Shown piece after piece: positions 35,440 through 47,223 of a DNA stretch of 64,000 bases. The notes below the pieces were generated by a model, which worked only from the letters and a program-made list of their open reading frames with translations, was not told the origin of the DNA and searched no databases. Made by a program: the position numbers and the translations under genes. How positions within the stretch are numbered: the stretch's first letter is position 1; each line of letters starts with the position of its first letter. This DNA comes from Ehretia macrophylla (taxonomy: Eukaryota; Streptophyta; Magnoliopsida; Boraginales; Ehretiaceae), in contig CM075765.1 in the NCBI GenBank assembly GCA_037974665.1, positions 16,859,501 through 16,923,500 of the forward strand, in the 5' to 3' direction.

Positions 35440-36061
35440 TGTTGGTCTTTGGATTATTATAAAATGGGTTTGTAAATATGTTGAATGACAAACGTTTGAA
35501 GTAGAAGGAGAAAACAATGTATTTGATATAGTAGTAGTTTATAATGGAAGGAAGGAAATGTAAAGATATTGGCTAATAGATGATAGTGGAGAAAGGAAAT
35601 TGTGTTGACTGATTGAGTTAATTACAAATGATGCTTAGGGTATCTTCAATGGGGAGTACTATTTACAAAAACTTACTATTTTTGGCTATTATTAGAAAGT
35701 CGGGTCTCTAAAAATTATTATTAATGATTTAAATATACATGAGACCCACCACTTTTTAAAGATTTCAGTTAAAATAGAGACCCAATTTATATTTTTGGCT
35801 CTAAATTAGTCTCTAACAATCGTAAAAAATGGTAAGTTTTTGTGAATAGTGCTCTCCATTGAAAATACCCTTATAGCTACTATTTATAGAGCCCCAAGGG
35901 CGGTGACAGAAAGCTATGCATCAACCTAGAATAATCTAATGTGGCGGTGGAGTGCCTGACAAGCTAAAGCATATTAGACTAAAATATTGTATAAGCTAGA
36001 GTATTCTAGAATATTACACAAGTCTTGAGATCTCTTTGGAATTGAGCATTAATTTTTAACA
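35440..36061 (-). repeat. 3' LTR of minus-strand Copia, interrupted by a MITE
   Basis: The LTR sequence lies at 35440-35637 and 35871-36061, interrupted at ATGCTTA by the 233-bp MITE. The uninterrupted partner LTR reads ATGCTTATAGC at the same place. Confidence 0.93.
35638..35870. mobile_element. Harbinger/Tourist-type MITE in the Copia LTR
   Basis: 233 bp with terminal inverted repeats of about 46 bp: the left starts GGGTATCTTCAATGGGGAGT, the right reversed starts GGGTATTTTCAATGGAGAGC, and both continue with ACAAAAACTTAC. It is flanked by TTA on each side (35635-35637 and 35871-35873), the target of PIF/Harbinger elements. The sister LTR gives the empty site with a single TTA. Confidence 0.93.
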
Positions 36062-36560
36062 CTCCCCCTTAGTGCTCAATTCTGTAATTCCCAGTATTTC
36101 TCGTAATGACTCAAATTCTGGTCGTGGAAGTGCTTTTGTGAAAATATCTACAAGTTGGTCTTCTGTTTTGATATACTTGAGCTTAATTTGTCTGTCATTA
36201 CTTGTCTGTCGTAGAAAGTGGTACTTGATAGCAATGTGTTTAGTCTTGCTGTGATGTATAGGATTCTTCGTCATTGCTATAGCTGACTTGTTGTTGCAGT
36301 AGATCTCAGTAGAAACTTCTTGGTATTCTCCCATGTCTCCGAGAATACGCCTTAACCATATAGCTTGACTTATCGTTAATGCTGCTGCAACGTACTCTGC
36401 CTCTACTAAAGATTGTGCCACACAGTCTTGCTTTTTCGATGACCATGAGAATATACCTGAGCCAAGTGAGAATGTGTAGCCTGAAGTACTTTTCATATCA
36501 TCAACTGCTCCAGCCCAGTCACTATCAGTGTAGCCAATTAGTCTTGAGTCATTCTTAGGT
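36062..36560 (-). pseudogene. Copia RNase H domain (minus strand)
   Basis: The open frame 36496-36056 reads through STSGYTFSLGSGIFSWSSKK, AEYVAA, the CNNKSAIAMTKNP motif, and ends with VDIFTKALPRPEFE, a complete Copia RNase H C-terminal part. The frame stops at the polypurine tract and LTR. The usual DSDWAG start lies just before, around 36520-36510, in the same direction. Confidence 0.87.
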
Positions 36561-36565
36561 TCGTA

Positions 36566-37560
36566 CTAGATCTCATAGTCCTTTTTACCCTGCAAATATC
36601 TTAATATTCTCTTTGCAACTCCATAGTAAACTTGGCTTGGGCTTTGCATGAACCTTGATAGCAGACTTGTCGCGAACATGATGTCTGGTCTTGTAGCTGT
36701 TAGATATAGAAGACTCCCAATTAGACTTCTGTATGCTGACGCATCTGCCTTCGGTGTGCCGTCTTCTTTACTGAGCTTTTCATTAGTGACTAGGGGAGTA
36801 GCAATGGACTTGCAACCATGCATCTTGAATTTTTTCAGTAAAGTCTCTGTGTACTTCCTTTGTGAGATAAATATTCATTTTTCTTCTTGACTTGCCTCAA
36901 TTCCGAGAAAGTAGTACATCAACCCAAGGTCAGTCATTTCAAAAGTTCTCATCACATCTCCGTTGAACTCCTTAATCATTTCTTCATTGTTCCCTGTATA
37001 GATAAGATCATCGACGTATAGAGAAACAATGAGTCTGTTGTTGTTACCTTAGGTCTTGATATAGAGTCTTGGGTCATTCATTTCTTCTGAATCCTTGATT
37101 GATGAAGTAGTTGTCGATTCGACTATACCACTCTTGCGGAGCTTGCTTTAATCCATAGAGCGCCTTTTTTAGTCTCAAAACTTTGTCTTCTTGTCCTTTT
37201 GCCACGAATCTTTGAGGTTGCTACACATATAATTCTTCTTCAAGATAGCCGTTGAGGAAGGATGACTTGACATCCAGTTGATAAATCTTTCATCTCTTTT
37301 GTGCTGCTAGTGCAATGAGAGCCTTTATCGTGTCCAGGCGAGCGAATGGAGCAAAGGTCTTGTTATAGTCAATTCCTGGTAGTTACGAATAACCTTTAGC
37401 GACCAGTCTAGCTTTATGTTTTTGAATTGAGCCATCTGGGTTAAGCTTTGTCTTGTAGACCCACTTAACTCCGATGACTTCTTTGTTTCTTGGTAGATCC
37501 ACTAACTCCCATGTTTCATTCTTCTCGATCATCTTGATTTCTTCCTCCATGGCTTTTATC
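36566..37560 (-). pseudogene. Copia reverse transcriptase (minus strand), broken
   Basis: The YVDD catalytic box is intact at 37007-37018 (minus). The end of the domain, with GCKSIATPLVTNEKLSKEDG and LTATRPDIMFATSLLSRFMQ, lies in an open frame at 36823-36566. The beginning (about 37560-37300) has stops and frameshifts, including a TAA in place of a coding triplet near 37020-37050. Confidence 0.82.
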
Positions 37561-37568
37561 CATTCTTT

Positions 37569-38690
37569 TTATTTGATGGCAACTTCAAAGCTTTCTGGCT
37601 CCATAGTCACAAAATTGCATGTCTCATAGATCTCTCTGAGTGGTCTTATTTTTCTTGGTGGTGAGTCTGGAGATGATTTTTCTTCACTTGAGGATGACGA
37701 TGGTGTCCTCGGGCTTGAAAGTTGTGAAGCTGTTCGTGGAGTCTGTGATCCTCTTGCTTCTTCTTCTTCGTGGGCTTCATTGGAGCTTCGTAGTCTTGGT
37801 ACCATGATATTTTGCTTTTCAACTTTTTCTTCCTCCCAGTTCCATGTTGCATTTTCATCGAACTCGATGTCACGGTTGACGATTAGCTTCTTTATTTTGA
37901 GGCTGTAAATTCGATATCCTTTAGATTAAGAGTTGTAGCTGAGGAATATGTATTTCTCTGTTTTTTCCTCTAGTTTATGTCTTTTTTCTTTTGAAATGTG
38001 TACGTAGTCGATGCTTCTGAAAACTCTTAGATATTGTACGGGCGGCTTCCATCCACTTCATACTTCAATTGGAGTTTTATTTTGTACCGCCTTTGTAGGA
38101 CATCTGTTGAGTAGATAAACTGCGGTATATACAGCTTCTGCCCAGAACTCCTTTGGTATGCCTTTTCTCTGCCTGCATTGTCCTTGCCATCTCCATTATT
38201 GTTTTGTTTTTTTCTCTCTGACACGCAATTTTGCTATGGAGTATAGCCTACTATTAATTGATGATTGGCTCCTTCATCCTCGCAGAATTTACTAAACTTC
38301 TTAGAGGTATATTCTTTTCCTCTATCACTCCTTAGAACTTTGATTCGCCGACTGTTTTGGTTCTCAACTAGATTCTTGAATTTCTTGAAGATGTTGAAGA
38401 CTTCTGACCTTTCTTTATAAAGTAAACCCATGTCATTCTTGTACAATCATCAATAAAGAGGATGAAGTACTTGTTTTGCTCGAAAGTTAGAGTCCTCATT
38501 GGTCCGCATACATCTGTGTGTACCAACTCCAGGATTTGTTTGGCTCTCCTTGTCTTGCCTGAAGGAAATGGCTTTCGGCGTTGTTTGCCTTCTAAGCATC
38601 TTTCACACATATCATCGTTCAGCTAGATGGCTGGAAGATCTTTCATCATATTCTTCTAATGGAAACTTTTCAATCCATGGAAGTTGAAGT
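37569..38690 (-). pseudogene. Copia integrase region (minus strand), broken
   Basis: In element order, the frame from 38610 has CERCLEGKQRRKPFP (pre-integrase CxxC), then ELVHTDVCGPM and YFILFIDDCTRMTWVYF, the integrase core. A frame change at about 38440 leads to VLRSDRGKEYTSKKF and the end of the core. The C-terminal part (38224-37569) carries the variable serine-rich, charged linker before the reverse transcriptase. Confidence 0.83.
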
Positions 38691-38868
38691 GCCCGAACCT
38701 CCGATGCCACAGCCATGATTGGTTTTTTTGAGCTTTGAGTGCTGCTTCTACGTACTGCCAACAAACGGGAAAGTTCTTTTGTTGTTGCATTTTTACTACA
38801 ACTATTTCCAGATTTTTATTTTTGTTATCATATATTGTGCATGAGTCTTATTTGAAGAGTAGAGCATA

Positions 38869-39800
38869 TCATTTCTCCATCATTTGACCCACGCTCAAGA
38901 GATTAGTGTCAAGTTTAGGAACTAGCAGTACATCATGGATGAATCGCGTACCTTTCTTGGTGTTGACTGCAATTGTACCTTTGCCTTCGACTTCCACCAG
39001 TTCTCCATTTCTAAGCTTGACTTGAGATTTTACTGATCTGTCAATGTCTTGAAAGATCTTCTCATCACCAGTCATGTGATTGTTGCAATCGCTGTCAAAG
39101 TACCAAGTCTCGTTCTTTACTTCTGATGCAGCATGGCACGCGTAGAACAAACAATCTTCATTCTCCTTTTCTTCAGAGAAATTAGCCTAATTCTTTTGTT
39201 TGGAGTGACACTCTTTCTCCTGGTGCCCGAATCTACCACAACCTTTACATTGTGGTTTATCACAGTACCAACAATCCTTTTATGGATGGTTGGTCTTCTT
39301 GCATATACCACATGGTGGATATTTGCCTTTTCTTTGTGCATTATTATTTCTACCATTGTTTCTATTTCTAGAATTTTCTCCAAATCTTCTTAAAGTTTGA
39401 AGTTTAATATTACGTACCTTGTCATTTCCTTGATATTCCTCCTTCAAAATATCCCACGCTTCCTTGGCTGTTGTAGCACTGCTGATCCTGGGAAATAGTG
39501 AATCTGCCATAGCCATTTGTAATATGTAGAGAGCCAAACTATCCTTTTTCCATATCCTTGTCTAATTTTTCTTTGTCTGTTGAAGAAGAGATGGATATAT
39601 CTTCAGGGATAGTATATTCCTTATCAATGATATCCCATAAACTTTGGGACAAAAAATATATCCTTATTTTGATGGCCCAATAGTTATAATTTTCCCCTGA
39701 AAAAATAGGGATTCAAATTTGGTTGTTGTTTAGGAAGGTGGCCATTTTAATAGGTTTAGGATTGTCGGAGGATTTGAATTTTTTTTGTTTAGTGGAAGCT
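38869..39800 (-). pseudogene. Copia gag and protease (minus strand), broken
   Basis: Gag fragments begin near 39745 (PIFSGENYNYWAIKI) and continue with KEAWDILKEEYQGND, then a zinc knuckle start CGICKKTNH at about 39300. The protease frame 39150-38869 contains WYFDSDCNNHMTG. The family motif D-S-G is D-S-D here, so the catalytic site is damaged. LLVPKLDTNLLSVGQ follows, as in other Copia proteins. Confidence 0.85.
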
Positions 39801-39842
39801 TATTGTCGCCCAGTTGGAAATCCAACCAAGCTCGGATGCCAC

Positions 39843-40228
39843 TGTTGGTATTTGGATTATTATAAAATGGGTTTGCAAATATGTTGAATGACAAACGTTT
39901 GAACCAGATGGAGAAAGCAATGTATTTGATATAGTAGTAGTTTATAATGGAGGGAAGGAAATGTAAAGATATTGGCTAATAGATGATAGTGGAGAAAGGA
40001 AATTGTGTTGACTGATTGAGTTAATTACAAATGATGCTTATAGCTGCTATTTATAGAGCCTCAAGGGCGGTGACAGAAAGCTATGCATCAGCCTAGAATA
40101 ATCTATTGTGGCAGTGGAATGCCTGACAAGCTAAAGCATATTAGACTAAAATATTGTATAAGTTAGAGTATTCTAGAATATTACACAAGTCTTAAGATCT
40201 CTCTAGAATTGAGCATTAATTTTTAACA
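39843..40228 (-). repeat. 5' LTR of minus-strand Copia
   Basis: 386 bp, without the MITE. Its GCTATTTATAGAGCC stretch at about 40044 holds a possible TATA box (TATTTATA) for the minus or plus strand. Confidence 0.92.
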
Positions 40229-40952
40229 CTCCTTAACAGCTTCACCGTTGGCCGGAATAGAGTTTTTGAAGCTTCATACACAGTATGCCACCCTGGCCGA
40301 GCTCCACCATATAAACTTCTTTACTCTGCAACAATTAATGCTGGACGACGTTGTAGTTGAGCTTCTCCTCTATAATTGTAGTCCTAATCAGTCCCTATAA
40401 GAAGCATGTAGCTTAAAAACTTCAATTGGTAAAAAACTCTTTTGACCTTTAATTACAGTCCTATTGAAATTGTTGGACAGCGACCCATGCATATTGTGAT
40501 CGGTACATTTTTTTGCTACGAAAGCAATCAAGCAAGTTCTCCATTAATATTCCAAAAACTGTACAAAAATACAAAACCTCCTTGTAGAAGGTAGTCAAGT
40601 CAGAATATTCCTATCAATTTTCCATGAATCACATATGAGTCTATCTAAGACATTACTACAAAAACCATACTTCTCCGATAATTTGATCTTGATATCAAGC
40701 TGAATTTGCTCGAAGACTTGCTCTTCAACGAGTGCTTTTGCATTAAATAATCACTACATTTTTAGAAAAGGACATGCCACATTTAGTTAAACCCTGAAAA
40801 CTAAAATGATTCACCTTGCCCCTATTTAATACGTAGAAATCATATGATTCACATCAAAAGTAGCTTTCATCTGATTGTTGAAAAATAAGTATGAACGTCA
40901 GCGACAATGTGATCCAGGAACTCTGTCCGGATCAATATAGTTGCAAGCTGCT
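40229..40952. other. Spacer between two LTR elements, nothing recognised
   Basis: There are no usable open frames. The first 150 bp are less AT-rich (GGCCGGAATAGAG, CTGGCCGAGCTCC) and could be an old gene fragment, but I could not match either strand to a family. Confidence 0.45.
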
Positions 40953-42089
40953 TGTTGTGTGAATTCTAACACAAGTGCGCGTATCACAACAAATAATAAA
41001 ATGTTGAGTAAAGATCGTTCCCATGAGGACTGAGATTAATAATTACCGAAAATGATTTAGCTCTAATTCTATTCAGATGATCAAAATTTGATAGATTGTG
41101 ATTAAAAACTAAAGAATTAATGAAATTAATAAAACTAACAACTAACAAGTACGAATTTCTATGGAATGGTTGATTCAATAATTGGAGAGTTCTAGGGATT
41201 CCGATTTCACTAAGATTTATCCTACTTGAAGTTGTTGATCAAATCCAATTGACGACTATTCCTTATGTTGCCAGCAATTTCACTAAGGTAGATATTAATC
41301 TTTCTCTAGCATCAATAACCTATCCCAATAAGTAAGCTACCTACATCTCCGTGATAACTGTGAACTTATGAAATGCATTAAGCCCTAGAAATTCAAACGC
41401 TGCACTAGATCTCATAACTATCTCTAGCTTATGACAATTTAATGGTACTCCACACATGCATTAAGCATAGTGTGAAATACTCAGTATAAAAATAGAAAAA
41501 TCTATCAATCAATCAATCCAACATAATTCGAGTGATCAAAATTTGGCTACATCGTAGCCCTAGAAAAATAATTTAGCAACTCATAATAAATGTAAATGAA
41601 ATCCAACTTCTATTAAAGTTCATGATGAGAGAGAAAAAAAACTCTAGAAATCTCAAGAAAGTCGTGGCTAAATCTTATATCTCCTCAGTCCTTCCTCGTC
41701 AATCTTGTGTTTCCTTGCGTTTTCTCCACAAAAATAGCCGCCCAAAAAACTCCCATTTTTGCAACATCTAATGTCTTCTTTTATCATAGGGTTTTCTTCT
41801 TTTCATGCCTTTTTACAAAATTACCCTTAAATTTTCTGCGACGCTACGCAGTTGCGCTATGACTGCGCTACTTCTATTTGTTCTTCAATTTCTTCATAAA
41901 TTGCATGAAAGCCAATCCTTTGCTATTTCTCTTCAATCTTCGCTTCAAAACTTAGCTTGTCTCTTAGAAATTACCTACAACTCAAATCAAATACAAAACC
42001 AATCAAATTGCTCATAAACTATTCAAAAACTAACAAAGTTTAAGTGAAAATGTGTTAAAATAATATATCAATAATACACCCAACAAACA
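40953..42089 (-). repeat. 3' LTR of the minus-strand Athila element
   Basis: The right edge is firm: CAACAAACA abuts the polypurine tract CCCCCAAAC. The left edge is inferred at TGTTGTGTG and may be off by tens of bases, because the partner LTR is lost. It contains TCCCATGAGGACTGAG and GCGCGTATCACAACA, which correspond to the 3' part of the LTR at 49182-51039. Confidence 0.65.
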
Positions 42090-43583
42090 CCCCCAAACTT
42101 AAGTTTTGCTTATCCTCAAGCAAAAGACACCACTAAAGAAAGAAGCAACCTAAAACTAAAGACTCGACACAAGACAATTCATAAAAGCAATGTTGTAGAT
42201 AGTAAATTTGCATGGCCTCAGTAGCTTTATTTCACAACTCAAGAGGTGACTTTTACTCATAAGCATGAGGAATATTAACTTCACATAATTCGCATTTTAC
42301 TTCAAATCCCTCAAGTAAGTGTGTGAATAGCCTCTATCCTAATCAATTGTACCTGCATGAGTTTATGCAAGCGAAGCAAATTTCCAATGTGGATATTTTA
42401 TTTTCAATTACTTAGGACTTCATAGGCTCACTTTTCATGCCACTCTCCTTTAATGTAGGTTAATCATAACATTAAAGATCAGTAGGACTTTACATTTGGT
42501 TGTAACGTCTGGCTAGGGTCAAGGTAGGATAATGGATATAATATAAGGCTATACTACCTGTAAGCACACAATCATTCTAGGATGTTCAATGGAGCACATG
42601 CCAACTCTACTTCTTACCACCACAATTATTCAAAAAAATCTATTTTCTTGCATTATCACTTTACTTCTTCAACAATCATTCATAACATTACAAAACACAT
42701 AAAGAATTCATATTCCCCCAAACTTGCATTTTGATATTAACTACAAGGAGTGTGGCTCTTCTCTTTTCTTTCCATTCTTTGCTCTTTTTTTTATTTTTTA
42801 TTTTCAAAAACAAAACAAAACAAATCACCCAATCATCATACCTCCCATCATTCAACACAAATCATAGCTTCATATAATCATCCTAAAACAATCATATGTT
42901 ACAAATAGAGAGGTCATTAATTGGGGAAACCATACTTGACAAGTTAAGGAAGAATTTGTAAGATGTATAAGAAAGAGAAGGCTAATTAAGCTCAAAAGGG
43001 TAGACTAGGGATATTCAATTATTACAAGGGTTGGCTTGAAAGGCTCAAACGATCCAAAGATGGCCTAAATCATTTCCCTAATACCATGCAACCTAGGATT
43101 TCGTCTCGAGTGACAATCAAGCAAGTTCTAAAGTCCTATACTCATTTTTCTATTCACTTAAACTCACATAATCCTTCTCTAAGCAACAACATGACTAGGC
43201 GAGGCTAAGTGTGCAGTAGGTAGGGATTTTCCATAAAACAAAACTATGCTTCAGTCAATTATCCTTATTACTATCATGTCATTCATACGCTATTCATCAT
43301 CAACCTATTTCTTATCTTTCCAGCATTACTTTCAATTTTTTTTTCAATTTTTCAATTTTTTTTTTGTTTTTTGTTTTTGGGTACTAAATGAAACAAATAA
43401 AAAATAACAAAACTCATGAAAAGAAAACACCTAAAACAAGAAAACACTTAAAACAAATATGAAAAGAAAAAGTACGCAAACAAACAAGTAAACACCACCC
43501 CCAAACTGAGAAAGAAATATTGTCCTCAATGTGAAAACATGAAATTAAAGCAACTAGAGGACTTCTTTGAGTAGTATCGACAT

Positions 43584-44696
43584 TCATTCATCATCAGAAG
43601 GGAAGTAATGACTAGTCGGCGTAAAGGGATGTAAGGCCGGTGCGGGTAGAGTGCCCAATTTCTTGCCCAGCTCTGCTATGTACTGCAAACTCTGCTCTTG
43701 TTTGGCAGCCAACTCATCTTGTCTCTGAAGAAGTAGTAGTAATCGTTCCCTAAGACGTTCTTCCTGCTCTAACCGCTTATGTCGCCCCTGATCCATGTCC
43801 CTGAATATCTGTGAGAGGAACTTCTGCCTGATTCAACTCATTCTCCTGTTGCGTCGTGCGAGCCCCTAGGGTTTCTATAGTAGTCTGCATCAATGGAACT
43901 TGAGGCTGCAGTACCTCTTCAGTTGTGAATACTGGCATACTAGTTGTGAGACACAAACCTGTAATCAATGCTGGGTGAGGCAATCCCCAAGTAGTTCGTC
44001 CCTTCAAATACTCTAAAATCGACTGCTCAACTATCTTTCCGATGTCAATGCTGAACTGGTTACCAATGGCATAATTCAAGGCTGCACGCTCTCTGGAAAC
44101 CTTATACCTATTCCCTGTCGGAAATAGGGTGGCACAAATGAAAAGGTGTCACGCTTTAATTTCCTTTCGCATGCTGGAGGATGGGAAACTCACAAACTTA
44201 TGACCTCTATTTTTCCATGTGACACAATCATCTGTTAAATACCTGATAATGCTGGCTACGTGCATGTCCTCTCCGTAGGCACTATAGAAATCATCATAAG
44301 ATCTGGTACCTGATAGAACCGATTGTAAGCGTCCCGGTCAAAAGCAACAGGCTTTCCACAAACCATAATCCTCATGTCTTAGTGCTCTGGTGCATTAGCA
44401 TAACATTCCCTGACCAACAACACATAACATGACCTAGGAGATTTGATGAAGTTAGTCTATTGCCGCGATTCGGCCTGCCGTGCAATTAGAGGTCTAAGTT
44501 CCTTGAAACCACGTTCTACGACCAAAGACTTTTTTATGATACTCTCAGTATATCGAGCTTTAGCCTCCTCACTAACAAATATATGTGTATTCAAAGCAGG
44601 CCTAGATGTACCAAATGTTGAACCTCGTTTCCATTTAGGAGACATGGCTATCAATAAGTAACAGTCAACGTTAATGTTCAAGCACACCTCACACAA
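43584..44696 (-). pseudogene. Athila accessory (env-position) reading frame, broken
   Basis: Minus-strand fragments read FVSEEAKARYTESIIKK followed by SLVVERGF, then KSPRSCYVLLVRECYANAPEH, then the stretch around WGLPHPALITGLC, and end in a glutamine-rich coiled-coil-like tail RLEQEERLRERLLLLLQRQ. This pattern matches the putative plant transposon protein domain found in Athila elements between integrase and the 3' LTR. Its function is unknown; it occupies the place of env in retroviruses. At least three frameshifts or stops divide it. The plus-strand relative at 49182-60637 lacks it. Confidence 0.72.
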
Positions 44697-46070
44697 TCAC
44701 TGTCCACGCCCTATTAGAACGTCCAATCTCTCACAACACAATACTACAATCCCATGCAATGCTACATAACTATGAATCACCCAATATAAATGCACAACGA
44801 TCACAAACAGTAGAATGGAGCCAAAAACAAAGCAGTCACAAAATACCCAACCATGCAATGCACTACCACTGTTATCACCCAAAACAAGAGAGCCTGCTAG
44901 AACTACTTCAAAAGATTTCAAGTCACAAGTCAGTCAACCAAAACACACCAACATATGCACCAAAGACTCAAGCAATATCTCAATGCCTACAACACTAATT
45001 AACCAATTGTTCAAAGACCCTTTAAACTCAGAAGAAACACAGGCCACACAACTGACGGGCACTGCCCCTGTGCATACGCGGGTTCTAAAAAATTTTTTTG
45101 CTATTTTTTTTATTTTTTTATTTTTAGTTTTAGTTCTCGCTACCAGCGAACAAAGAACAACACAAAGGGCACTCACAAAGGCATTGAGGTTCTCAGATGC
45201 AGCATGTTCTTCGCGTGTTGTGCAATTGAATCACTTCTCCTTTGTTTTTTCTTTTCTTCTTTCAAACAGTGAACATAGTACACACAAAATAAAAATTGGA
45301 AAAACATTCACCAAGGCAAGAAGTCTCGCTGCCGCTATCCGTGAGTTTGTTGTTGGTGTCGTTGAAAGGCTGTCGTCGACGACTGTGAGGGGTAGGGTTG
45401 GTGACTGTCTTATGTAGTGGGAGGGTGCGGAGATGGTATAAGCGAGAAAGAGAGCACCGATGGGGTGCCGTCGTTGTGAAAATCCCGTCAGCGTGGGACA
45501 TGAGAGCTGTGCCGTCGATGAGAGAGCGTGAAGCATTGTGGATGGGTTATGTTTAGGAGGTGAAAGTGTAGGATTTGCTTTGATTGTTGATTTAGGTTAT
45601 GGGTTTGTGGTGGTGGGTATGGGTCGAGGTTTAGTTTAGGGTCTACTGGGTTGGGTTGTGATGTGGGTCGCAGGTTTGGTAGATGGATAAGAATTATTAT
45701 TATTATTATTTTTTCTTCGAACGTCAAAGAGAAGGACGCCAACGCAGCTACTTTCACAGCTCTCAGGAACGTAACTTTTAAGAACGCCAGCGCAGCTGCG
45801 TTAGAATTTAGCGCAGCAGCGCTACTATACAACTTTGTTTCTTCTTGTTTTTTCTCTTCCATGCACGTATCCCCTTCACTCCAAACACGGATTTCTTCAT
45901 ATTTTCTCCCTTAAATGACTTGGTAGAACCTCTCCTTGCCTCGGCTCCCACCAAACTTTTTTCTTGAACCTATCATGATAATAAAAATCAACAATTAACT
46001 TCCATAATTATAACTTAAAAATTAACAAAAAACAACTACAATTATTAAATCAAGAAAAGTAAGAAAATTC
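44697..46070. other. Noncoding stretch between integrase and accessory frame
   Basis: It is part of the minus-strand Athila element. A 200-codon plus-strand frame (44815-45417) is antisense to the element and resembles no protein. AGCGCAGCAGCGCTAC and GCGCAGCTGCG around 45790-45832 form short GC palindromes. Confidence 0.6.
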
Positions 46071-46085
46071 GGGTAGCCTCCCGAA
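46068..46085 (-). other. Post-integrase hairpin, minus-strand Athila
   Basis: On the minus strand this reads TTCGGG-AGGCTA-CCCGAA, a 6-bp stem with a 6-nt loop. It lies shortly after integrase, at the same place as the hairpin at 56970-56989, which has a different stem but nearly the same loop. Confidence 0.65.
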
Positions 46086-46266
46086 AAACATTTGTTTTAA
46101 CGTCGACAGCCTGACTGAGCAATTTCTCAAGCAGAGTTGAGGTGGACAACAGACTTGTGCTTATCAAACTCATCATCCTAATAAGTCTTCAACTGTTGTC
46201 CGTTAACCTTGAACGTCTCCTTCTCTGGATGATTTACTTCAACAGCTCCATAGGGAAACATCTTTG

Positions 46267-47223
46267 TTACAACAAAAGGGCTGGACCATCTTGATTTAAG
46301 CTTTTCGGGAAACAAACGAAGCCTTGAGTTGTATAAAAGAACTTTCTGATCAGACAAGAACTCTTTTCATGAGATATGCTTATCATGCCATGCTTTGTTC
46401 TCTCTTTATAGATCTTCGCATTCTCATAGGTTTCATTATGGAATTCTTCTAACTCATTTAATTGTAAAAGTCTCTTTTCTCCTGCAGCTTGCATATCCAA
46501 ATTCAACTGCTTCATTGCCCAATATGCCTTGTACTTGAGCTCCACTGGTAAATGGCAAGCTTTTCCATAGACCAATCTGTAAGGTGATATCCCAATTGGT
46601 ATTTTAAATACAGTACGATACGCCCACAGTGCATCATCAATCTTCTTGGCCTAATCTTTATGCGAATTACCCACTGTTTTCTTAAAAATATTCTTTATTT
46701 CTCGATTTGAAACTTCTGCTTGCCCATTGGTTTGAGGATGATAAGCAAGAGCTTTCCGATGTTTGACACTATATTTGAGTAAAAGGGCTTCAAACTGCTT
46801 GTTGCAAAAGTGAGTACCTTCATCATTGATTATCGCTTGAGGTGTGCCGAACCTTGTAAAAATGTTCTTCTTTAGCAAATTCAACACTACCGCACCATCA
46901 TTTGTTGGAGTCACTACTACTTCAACCCATTTAGATACATAATCAACTACCAACAAAATATATTTGTTATTGTAGGAGGAAGGGAAAGGCCCCATGAAAT
47001 CGATTCCCCATACATCAAAAAGTTCAACTTCAAGAATGTTCTGCAATGGCATTTCGTTCATTCTTGAGATATTCCCCAATCTCTGGCATCTGTCACATGC
47101 AACAACAAAAGTGTGAGCATCTTCAAACAAGCTAGGCCAATAAAAACTTGATTGAAGCACTTTTGTCGTTGTTCTGTTGCCTCCAAAGTGACCTCCACAT
47201 TCAAGTGTGTGGCAATGCCGCAA
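46267..47223 (-). pseudogene. Gypsy integrase (minus strand), broken
   Basis: It has the zinc-binding HH-CC start ([13 protein letters not shown] ... CDRCQR), then [44 protein letters not shown] and [18 protein letters not shown], a core with D, D and E in place. A stop follows KD at 46651-46653. The C-terminal part resumes at 46575 with [20 protein letters not shown] and then decays. The link to the upstream frame at 47201-47223 is a frameshift. Confidence 0.9.

Larger units (their letters stand above)
35440..40228 (-). mobile_element. Copia LTR retrotransposon on the minus strand
   Basis: LTRs are 39843-40228 (5', 386 bp) and 35440-36061 (3', 622 bp because it holds a MITE). Both run TGTTGGT...TTAACA on the plus strand and show about 17 differences by eye outside the MITE. 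Flanks CTCAT (35435-35439) and CTCCT (40229-40233) are a near-perfect 5-bp duplication. The primer site TGGCATCCGAGC (39830-39841, minus) and polypurine tract AAGGGGGAG (36062-36070, minus) are in place. The order gag, protease, integrase, reverse transcriptase, RNase H identifies Copia. Frameshifts and stops are present throughout. Confidence 0.94.

Noticed and set aside
40229..40400. Possible host gene fragment between LTR elements
   Set aside because: Less AT-rich than its surroundings, but neither strand gives a readable frame or family motif.
44815..45417. 200-codon plus-strand frame
   Set aside because: It is antisense to the minus-strand Athila element, in a region with low-complexity tracts, and resembles no protein.
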